Source of the DNA: JBDKGD01 sp964645125
GTDB lineage: Bacteria; Patescibacteriota; Minisyncoccia; UBA6257; 2-01-FULL-56-20
Assembly (NCBI GenBank): GCA_964645125.1
Contig: CAZXZC010000027.1
Location: 1 to 11,396, forward strand
Reading direction: 5' to 3'
DNA: 11,396 nucleotides
The translations under genes were made by a program, and so were the position numbers. The first letter of the stretch is position 1; each line of letters starts with the position of its first letter. Below, piece by piece: positions 1 through 5,286 of this stretch. A model generated the notes under the pieces. It did not search any database. It worked only from the letters and a program-made list of their open reading frames with translations, and had not been told where the DNA came from.

Positions 1-45
1 TTTTTCTATTCACATCGCGCGCAAAAACAAAAATGGCAAATACTG

Positions 46-51
46 TATCCT
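46..51 (+). promoter_or_regulatory. Possible -10 box of the first gene (TATCCT)
   Basis: TATCCT matches 4 of 6 bases of TATAAT and ends 7 bases before the ATG at 59, so a transcript would begin at or next to the start codon. There is no convincing -35. By itself this is weak; it is listed because the same geometry recurs before other genes here. Confidence 0.22.
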
Positions 52-58
52 TAAATGA

Positions 59-1483
59 ATGGATGTCCATGAGGCTAAACATTATGTAAATCTGGTTGAG
101 TTTATAAAAACCGCACGCGCGCAGGGCTTGCCTGACGGCCAGATTCAAAAATCATTGCAAGAAGTTGGCTGGAGTGAACACGACGTTGCGGCCGGGTTTG
201 GGTTTGTCGATCAAGACGCAATCTCACTTATTCACGCCGGTGGCCCCGAGGCAGTTGCGCATCCCTTGCTCTTTCACAAACATTGGCGTCAAGCCTTAGC
301 GGGGGGAATTGGGCTTGTTATCATTATCGCCCTTACCGTGAGTGGTAGGTCATACATCACAACAATAAGCGATTGGATACGTTCATTGATTCCAATGAGG
401 CAAAATGCGGAAGTCGCCTATACCATACCCACACAAACCACCTCAACCAAAATTGTTTCACTCTTGCAAGATGAAACAGTTACGAGCTTTGCGTTTGCCC
501 CAGCCGGCACCAAAAACTTTTACCTCAAAACTAATAAAGGCCGTACCATAGGAGAGGAGTCGACTCCACAAGCAAGCACCAATCCATACGCTGACATTAC
601 GCTTGTTACCCAAGGCATAAAAACGGGCTTTGCGGCCAGCGGCGTACCCTTCGGGAAATATTTTGACTACGTACAACTACCCGAGCTTTCTCCCGTGCCT
701 GCCGCACCCTTTGTTCCGGAGAATCTTTCAAACCTTCCCTATATTGCTAGTGAGGGGGGAGTATTTTTTGTCGTGCAGGGCACACAAACCAGTCCAACGT
801 ACGATGCCATATTAAAACTTTGGATCGCACCGGACGGAAAAAACATTGCCTATAGCGCGCTCAAAAATTGCTCAATTCATCCAATCTCGGTGGTTGAAAA
901 AATAAAGCGTTTGAGCACAAAAAATTGTGACGTGGTGGTCGTCACCAACACCAAAGAAATCCCAGTCAAAAAAATTCCCGCACTGGGTGCGTTTTCTCTT
1001 AAAGACAACAGCTTTGCGTTTGTGACAGCTGACGAAGCATGCCAAGAAAATTACCAAAAAGGAATTGACCCGCAAGTGTCGTGCAACACGCAGGTGATCA
1101 CGGAAGCAGGGCAGCAAAGCCCGGTGTTTGATTTCGTGCGCAGTTTTGGATTTTTACAAAACGGCACGCTTGTCTACAATGCCCGTGTAGCTGACAAAGA
1201 AGCGGTGTTTGTAGGTGGGGTAAGCCGTGGAGAGTTTAGTGGTATTAACGCGCGCCAAATCAAGCAACCCCAAGCATTCCCAACCGGTATCATCTCAACC
1301 GACAGCAAAAGGCTTATCTATGCCGCAGTCACCGCGGGTCAAGAAGCATTGTTTATTGACGACATTCAACTGCCAGTGTACGCGCAGGTATTGGCTGTGT
1401 CCTATGGGTCCGACGGTCATACGGCGTATTACGCCGCAGTTGATGACACCAATACCGTGGTGTTGAATACCGTGAAATTCTAA
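59..1483 (+). CDS. Membrane-anchored hypothetical protein with UBA-like N-terminal helices and beta-propeller-like C-terminal domain
   Basis: I do not recognise a named family. Three regions are visible in the 474 residues. Residues about 12-47 form a small, probably helical domain with an F-I-K...Q-G-L...Q-I...L-x-x-V-G-W...D-V pattern, resembling UBA-like helical bundles at the N-termini of some CPR membrane proteins. Residues about 78-95 are one hydrophobic segment (GGIGLVIIIALTV), preceded by H/K/R, so the N-terminus is probably cytoplasmic and the rest outside. The remaining roughly 370 residues are beta-rich with PD40/TolB-like blade signatures such as APDGKNIAYSA (near 257-267), TLVYNARV (near 374), STDSKRLIYAA (near 414) and GSDGHTAYYAA (near 449). 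A binding or sensing role outside the cell is inference. The ATG at 59 follows directly on an in-frame TGA (56-58), so the start cannot lie further upstream; no Shine-Dalgarno is present. Certain as a gene, uncertain in function. Confidence 0.85.
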   Translation: MDVHEAKHYVNLVEFIKTARAQGLPDGQIQKSLQEVGWSEHDVAAGFGFVDQDAISLIHAGGPEAVAHPLLFHKHWRQALAGGIGLVIIIALTVSGRSYITTISDWIRSLIPMRQNAEVAYTIPTQTTSTKIVSLLQDETVTSFAFAPAGTKNFYLKTNKGRTIGEESTPQASTNPYADITLVTQGIKTGFAASGVPFGKYFDYVQLPELSPVPAAPFVPENLSNLPYIASEGGVFFVVQGTQTSPTYDAILKLWIAPDGKNIAYSALKNCSIHPISVVEKIKRLSTKNCDVVVVTNTKEIPVKKIPALGAFSLKDNSFAFVTADEACQENYQKGIDPQVSCNTQVITEAGQQSPVFDFVRSFGFLQNGTLVYNARVADKEAVFVGGVSRGEFSGINARQIKQPQAFPTGIISTDSKRLIYAAVTAGQEALFIDDIQLPVYAQVLAVSYGSDGHTAYYAAVDDTNTVVLNTVKF

Positions 1484-1502
1484 GGCAAGAATAATGAAGT
1501 AA

Positions 1503-1568
1503 GAATAAAGAATTAAGGTTTAAATGCTTCTGCAGGAACCTTTATTCATAATTCCCCATTCTTTATTC
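1503..1568. repeat. Nested inverted repeats in the spacer between hypothetical gene and glycosyltransferase
   Basis: The outer arms GAATAAAGAAT (1503-1513) and ATTCTTTATTC (1558-1568) are a perfect 11-bp inverted repeat. Inside lie AAGGTT (1515-1520) and AACCTT (1537-1542), which extend across one T-T mismatch to GAAT/ATTC (1510-1513 with 1544-1547). The two structures compete for 1510-1513. CTTTATTC also occurs as a direct repeat at 1540-1547 and 1561-1568. No T-tract follows, so it is not a standard intrinsic terminator. It may be a dispersed palindromic element or a 3'-end structure of the upstream transcript. Confidence 0.6.
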
Positions 1569-1585
1569 CTGTACTTGGGAATATA

Positions 1586-1594
1586 TGCTATATT
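1586..1594 (+). promoter_or_regulatory. Extended -10 promoter of the glycosyltransferase gene (TGC-TATATT)
   Basis: TG at 1586-1587, one spacer base, then TATATT (5 of 6 matches) at 1589-1594 form an extended -10 element. No clear -35 lies 16-18 bases upstream, as is common with extended -10 promoters. Transcription would start near 1601-1602, only about 3-4 bases before the ATG at 1605, giving an essentially leaderless message. Confidence 0.5.
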
Positions 1595-1604
1595 CTAAGT
1601 ACGT

Positions 1605-2333
1605 ATGGATCCATATCTATCTATAGTCATTCCTGCCTATAACGAGGCCAAGCGCATCGTGCCGACACTGCGAGATATCAACGAAAAAATGAGCACGGTT
1701 TCGTACCCGTACGAAATTATCGTGGTAAATGACGGTTCAAAAGATAACACGGCCGAAGTAGTAAACAGCGTGCTGGGTGAAATTAAAAATCTGCGCCTTA
1801 TCGACAACAAACACAATCAAGGCAAGGGAGGCGTGGTGTGCCAGGGGATGCTTGCGGCGCGCGGAGCCATTCGCTTGTTTACCGATGCCGACAACTCCAC
1901 CTCAATAGACCAGTTCGAACACATGCGCCCATGGTTTGAAAAAGGGTATGCGATTGTAATAGGGTCGCGTGCAGTATCCGGCGCTGATCTGGCTGTTGCT
2001 CAGCCGTGGTACCGGCAGTTGCCTGGCAAGGTTGGAAACCTCATTTTTCAATCCGTCCTCAACTTGTGGGGTATTTGGGATACCCAATGCGGTTTTAAAG
2101 CATTTACCGCAGAAGCAGCCGAAGCAGTATGCAAGAGGGCAAGAATTGTCGGATGGGGATTTGATGTAGAGCTTTTAACACTTGGCAAGAAGCTTGGGTA
2201 TAAAATAAAGGAGGTTCCGGTACGATGGGTTAATGATGCAAATTCGCATGTAAAGGCCAGTGCGTACTTGAAAGTTTTAGTCGAAACTTTTACAATTCGC
2301 TGGTGGCTGTGGACTAATATCTACAAGCTCTAA
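1605..2333 (+). CDS. Family 2 glycosyltransferase, dolichyl/polyprenyl-phosphate beta-glucosyltransferase (ALG5) type
   Basis: This GT-A fold enzyme (242 residues) probably transfers a hexose from a nucleotide sugar to a polyprenyl phosphate at the inner face of the membrane, supplying lipid-linked sugar for glycans. Evidence: SIVIPAYNEA (6-15), the nucleotide-sugar motif VVNDGSKDNT (40-49), NQGKGG (71-76), the metal-binding D94-A-D96 in FTDADNS, and DTQCGFKAF (159-167), a signature of the ALG5/DPM1-like branch. It covers just the catalytic domain; there is no N-terminal anchor as in eukaryotic ALG5 and no C-terminal membrane helices as in GtrB/DPM3-fused enzymes. The Trp-rich C-terminus (TIRWWLWTNIYKL) may touch the membrane. 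Glucose as donor is inferred from the family; mannose or another sugar is possible. The ATG at 1605 suits the usual N-terminus. It has its own promoter and no Shine-Dalgarno. Confidence 0.9.
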   Translation: MDPYLSIVIPAYNEAKRIVPTLRDINEKMSTVSYPYEIIVVNDGSKDNTAEVVNSVLGEIKNLRLIDNKHNQGKGGVVCQGMLAARGAIRLFTDADNSTSIDQFEHMRPWFEKGYAIVIGSRAVSGADLAVAQPWYRQLPGKVGNLIFQSVLNLWGIWDTQCGFKAFTAEAAEAVCKRARIVGWGFDVELLTLGKKLGYKIKEVPVRWVNDANSHVKASAYLKVLVETFTIRWWLWTNIYKL

Positions 2334-2369
2334 TCTCCTCAGTGTTCGAGTATTCTATACACTAGTTTC

Positions 2370-2375
2370 TATAAT
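2370..2375 (+). promoter_or_regulatory. -10 box of greA (TATAAT)
   Basis: A perfect TATAAT lies in the 57-base spacer after the glycosyltransferase stop. Transcription from about 2382 would leave a leader of roughly 8 bases before the greA ATG at 2391. A recognisable -35 is missing; TTCGAG at 2345-2350 is a poor match at a long spacing. Confidence 0.5.
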
Positions 2376-2390
2376 ATCTTACCTATATAC

Positions 2391-2846
2391 ATGCCAACCT
2401 ACGTTACCAAAGAAAAACTCGAGAGTTTAAAAAACGAGCTCGAAACCCTCAAAACAACCAAGCGGCAGGAGGTCGCTGAAATGCTACGCCAAGCAAAAGA
2501 TTACGGCGACTTGTCTGAAAACTCAGCATACACCGAAGCGCGTGAGGCACAGAATCAACTTGAAATAAAAATTGTGGAGCTGGAGGAAATGATTAAAAAC
2601 GCCGAAGTGATTACACAAAGTTCGGGCGGTGATTTTGTGAGTGTTGGTTCCACTATTACTGTCAAAAAAGACGGAAAGGAATTTACCTATACCATTGTTG
2701 GCTCAGAAGAAGCGGATCCGACTGCTGGTAAAATTTCAAATGAATCTCCGCTGGGCAAAGCATTCTTGGGCCATGCAGTAGGCGATGAAGTAGTGGCGCA
2801 CATCCCAGCCGGCTCGGTAAAATACACGATCACCCGCCTAAAGTAG
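2391..2846 (+). CDS. greA: Transcription elongation factor GreA
   Basis: GreA enters the secondary channel of RNA polymerase and stimulates cleavage of backtracked transcripts, rescuing stalled complexes. At 151 residues it is close to the usual 155-160. Residues about 5-72 form the antiparallel coiled-coil finger, with the diagnostic tip GDLSENSAY (39-47) carrying the acidic residues D40 and E43, equivalent to D41/E44 of the E. coli protein. The C-terminal FKBP-like domain ends with KISNESPLGKAFLGHAVGDE (114-133), which is also diagnostic. The ATG start gives the family N-terminus MPTYVTKEKLESLKNEL directly. No Shine-Dalgarno precedes it. lysS follows after 28 bases; greA next to lysS occurs in many bacteria, for example clostridia. 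Nothing looks damaged. Confidence 0.97.
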   Translation: MPTYVTKEKLESLKNELETLKTTKRQEVAEMLRQAKDYGDLSENSAYTEAREAQNQLEIKIVELEEMIKNAEVITQSSGGDFVSVGSTITVKKDGKEFTYTIVGSEEADPTAGKISNESPLGKAFLGHAVGDEVVAHIPAGSVKYTITRLK

Positions 2847-2862
2847 TAGGCTGCAGATAGTG

Positions 2863-2868
2863 TACAAT
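2863..2868 (+). promoter_or_regulatory. Possible -10 box of lysS (TACAAT)
   Basis: TACAAT (5 of 6 matches) ends 6 bases before the ATG at 2875, so a transcript would begin at the ATG itself. This argues for the ATG at 2875 over an in-frame GTG at 2860, which would place this box inside the coding sequence. No -35 is visible. It lies directly after the greA stop, so read-through from greA is equally possible. Confidence 0.38.
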
Positions 2869-2874
2869 AAGTTC

Positions 2875-4329
2875 ATGCTGGACGAACTCATAGGCGAGCG
2901 AAAGAAGAAAATAACTGCCCTGCAGGAGGCGGGTATTTCCGCGTATCCTATTTCCACTAAACGTACTCACACGATTGGTGAAGTATTGGCTGCGTTTTCC
3001 AAAATACAAAAAAGTAAAAAATCAGTTGCCATAGCCGGCCGTGTTATGGCGCTACGCGATCAAGGAGCGTTAATGTTTTTAGATGTCAAAGATCAAAGCG
3101 GCACTCTGCAGGCGGTAGTCAAATCTGACATTGTAAAAAATTTTGCGCTTACTCAAGCTACCATTGATATCGGGGATTTTGTAAATGTCACTGGGCCATT
3201 GTTTATCACAAAGCGTGGTCAAAAGAGTGTTGAGGTGAAAACTATTACCACGCTCGCCAAAGCACTTCGTCCGCTGCCATCGCAGTGGTTTGGTATTGAA
3301 GAAACCGATACCAGGCTCCGCAATCGGTACTTAGATATCGCGCTCAATAAAGACACACAGGAATTGTTCGTAAAAAAGGCATTGTTCTGGTCGACAATGC
3401 GAACCTTTTTGTTGCAAGAGGGGTTTCTAGAGGTAGAAAACCCAGTGCTTGAGGCCGTGCCAGGTGGTGCTGAGGCCGAACCATTTAAGACTCATCACAA
3501 TGCGCTCGATGAGGATTTCTTTTTGCGCATATCCCTCGAGCTTCCCTTAAAAAAATTATTAGTTGCGGGCTATGAGAAGGTGTTTGAGATTGGCCGCATC
3601 TTCCGCAACGAAGGTATTGATGCTGAGCATTTACAAGACTACACTCAGCTTGAATTTTACTGGGCATATCATGACTACCGCGATCTCATGAAGGTAGTAG
3701 AAAAGATGTACAAGAAGGTGATTAAAAATGTAACTGGCGGTTTAGTCACTACCCGGGCGACACACAAAATAAACTGGGGGGCAAAATGGAAACTCGTAGA
3801 CTATTGCAAAGAGTTTGCCAAGGCAACAGGTCTTGACCCCACGACTGCTTCCGCAGGCGAACTCCGCGCCAAAGCAACTGCATTGGGTATTGAAATAGAG
3901 CCAGGCGCTGGCCCTGCGCGATTGATTGATGTGATATTTAAAAAAACGGTGCGTGGAGCACTCATTCAGCCGTGCTTTTTAGTAAATCCGCCGGTGGCTA
4001 TAGAGCCGCTTGCCAAGCGTTCAGTAGAAAAACCAGGCACCGTAGAGCGGTTCCAAATAGTAGCGGCTGGCACGGAACTAGGCAAAGGATTTTCAGAGCT
4101 CAACGACCCAATTGATCAACGGGAACGATTTATGCAGCAACAGGCAGCCCGCGATGCAGGAGATGCCGAAGCGCAATTTATGGATGAAAGTTTTGTAGAG
4201 GCACTTGAGTATGGCATGCCACCAGCTGCAGGCTTTGGAGTGTCAGAACGACTCTTTTCAGTGCTTATGGACAAGCCAATCCGCGAAACCGTGATCTTCC
4301 CCTTAATGCGCAGGAAAAATCAGTCATAA
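2875..4329 (+). CDS. lysS: Lysyl-tRNA synthetase, class II
   Basis: It charges tRNA-Lys with lysine using ATP. The protein (484 residues from this ATG) has the class IIb layout: an N-terminal OB-fold anticodon-binding domain (about 50-130) and the catalytic core from about 140. Motif 2 is FEIGRIFRNEG (238-247) with R244; E260 and Y262 in LEFYWAY match lysine-binding positions. Near the C-terminus SELNDPIDQRERF (407-419) and MPPAAGFGVSERL (448-460) give motif 3 with R459. These features, plus PLAKRS (378-383), identify LysRS and not AspRS or AsnRS. Oddities: K404 stands where E. coli LysRS has the lysine-contacting Asn of NGFSE, and motif 3 is about one residue shorter than usual. An alternative GTG start at 2860 would add five residues. 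It lies 28 bases after greA. Confidence 0.96.
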   Translation: MLDELIGERKKKITALQEAGISAYPISTKRTHTIGEVLAAFSKIQKSKKSVAIAGRVMALRDQGALMFLDVKDQSGTLQAVVKSDIVKNFALTQATIDIGDFVNVTGPLFITKRGQKSVEVKTITTLAKALRPLPSQWFGIEETDTRLRNRYLDIALNKDTQELFVKKALFWSTMRTFLLQEGFLEVENPVLEAVPGGAEAEPFKTHHNALDEDFFLRISLELPLKKLLVAGYEKVFEIGRIFRNEGIDAEHLQDYTQLEFYWAYHDYRDLMKVVEKMYKKVIKNVTGGLVTTRATHKINWGAKWKLVDYCKEFAKATGLDPTTASAGELRAKATALGIEIEPGAGPARLIDVIFKKTVRGALIQPCFLVNPPVAIEPLAKRSVEKPGTVERFQIVAAGTELGKGFSELNDPIDQRERFMQQQAARDAGDAEAQFMDESFVEALEYGMPPAAGFGVSERLFSVLMDKPIRETVIFPLMRRKNQS

Positions 4330-4373
4330 ATCTTTCCGCGTATTTAATAAATATTTTATCAGCAGAAGCGTAC

Positions 4374-4379
4374 TATGCT
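4374..4379 (+). promoter_or_regulatory. Possible -10 box of the ComEC-like gene (TATGCT)
   Basis: TATGCT (4 of 6 matches) ends 8 bases before the ATG at 4388; TACTAT overlaps it at 4371-4376. The 58-base spacer after lysS is AT-rich (about 4340-4359) and holds no Shine-Dalgarno. The position repeats the near-leaderless geometry seen elsewhere in the window; the match itself is weak. Confidence 0.28.
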
Positions 4380-4387
4380 GGTAATAC

Positions 4388-5263
4388 ATGCAAGACATTT
4401 CCGTTGACGCACTTCAAAAAACCATTGCCTGGCTATGCATAGCCATAGCAGTACTTTCATACGCTGCATTCAGTACCAAATCAATCAAGCCATCATTCTT
4501 TTTTCTTGATGTTGGCCAAGGCGATGCCACACTCTTTACCGATGACGGCACCACGATGTTTTTAACCGACGCTGGCCCGGACAGTAAGGTGGCATCTGCA
4601 ATAGGGAATATACTCCCCGCAACTCGTCGCTACATTGATGTAGTCGTCATAACCCACCCCCAACTCGATCACTTTGGGGGCTTAAACACACTCCTTGCCA
4701 GCTACAATGTCGGGGTATTTTTATACAACGGTCGCGATGCTGACGGTGAGGGTGTTGCCTGGCATACAGTAAAAGAGACTCTCGCGCAAAAACATATTCC
4801 CATGGTGGTGCTTGCTCGAGGAGATAAAATTCACCACGGCCAAACCCTCATTTCAATCCTCAATCCAACCCCCGATGTACTCGCAAGTGCCGAAGTAAAC
4901 GACTCAAGTGTGGTGGAGCATATTGAAACGGGCGGGATTTCTGCGTTACTAACCGGCGACATTGATTCGCGTATCGAACAAAAACTGCTCCACGGTGGTT
5001 TACCAGATATCGATGTGTTAAAAGTTGCTCATCACGGTGCCGCAACAGCCACAACTCAAGAATTTTTGCGTGCCACCACGCCACGCGTGGCGTTTATTGA
5101 ATATGGAGTTGGCAATACATACGGTCACCCATCCCCACAAGTGCGTGCGCGATTGAAGAATGCAAACACACACGTGTTTCAAACTGGCCGCGATGGAACG
5201 GTGCAATTAGTAATAAGTTCTCCACCGTTTTCCGTTTTCGCCGTTGCCCAACCCACGTTATAA
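4388..5263 (+). CDS. Membrane-tethered ComEC/Rec2-like metallo-beta-lactamase-fold hydrolase
   Basis: This 291-residue protein matches the C-terminal hydrolase domain of ComEC, thought to act on the incoming DNA strand in natural transformation, but lacks ComEC's channel domain. A single hydrophobic helix at about 13-29 precedes the fold. Hallmarks: FLDVGQGDATL (39-49), the metal motif T-H90-P-Q-L-D94-H95-F-G-G (the H-x-x-x-D-H form with Q in the second His position, as in ComEC proteins), N171-D-S-S174, LLTGD191, LKVAHHGA (211-218) and YGHPSPQV near 240-250. Lys residues follow the helix (K31, K34) while the N-terminus is slightly acidic, so which side of the membrane the domain faces is unclear. 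Extracellular DNA or nucleotide processing is inference; a different phosphodiesterase role is possible. ATG start, no Shine-Dalgarno. Confidence 0.88.
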   Translation: MQDISVDALQKTIAWLCIAIAVLSYAAFSTKSIKPSFFFLDVGQGDATLFTDDGTTMFLTDAGPDSKVASAIGNILPATRRYIDVVVITHPQLDHFGGLNTLLASYNVGVFLYNGRDADGEGVAWHTVKETLAQKHIPMVVLARGDKIHHGQTLISILNPTPDVLASAEVNDSSVVEHIETGGISALLTGDIDSRIEQKLLHGGLPDIDVLKVAHHGAATATTQEFLRATTPRVAFIEYGVGNTYGHPSPQVRARLKNANTHVFQTGRDGTVQLVISSPPFSVFAVAQPTL

Positions 5264-5264
5264 T
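5259..5264 (+). promoter_or_regulatory. -10 box of the amidohydrolase-ftsW unit (TATAAT) overlapping a stop codon
   Basis: A perfect TATAAT spans the TAA stop (5261-5263) of the preceding ComEC-like gene. Transcription would start near 5271, about 7 bases before a GTG (5278) and 16 before an ATG (5287). A weak Shine-Dalgarno-like AAAGGGA (5265-5271) would suit the GTG. No good -35 at normal spacing; TTGCCC at 5244-5249 is too close. Confidence 0.45.
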
Positions 5265-5286
5265 AAAGGGACACGTTGTGAATGGA

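Noticed and set aside
1..58. Possible tail of an upstream gene ending at TGA 56-58 or TAA 52-54
   Set aside because: All three forward frames are open in this short piece, and no sequence is recognisable, so neither gene end nor pure spacer can be supported.
56..61. In-frame TGA-ATG junction suggesting TGA read as glycine, as in Gracilibacteria/Absconditabacteria
   Set aside because: TGA ends the amidohydrolase and gltX exactly where expected in ATGA overlaps, and no gene needs an internal TGA, so the standard stop use fits.
2341..2363. Hairpin AGTGT...ACACT after the glycosyltransferase as a terminator
   Set aside because: Only five pairs, a 13-base loop and no proper T-tract; it also overlaps the greA promoter region.
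2860..2874. GTG at 2860 as lysS start
   Set aside because: It would put a good -10 box inside the gene and gives no conserved extra residues; the ATG at 2875 is preferred, though not proven.
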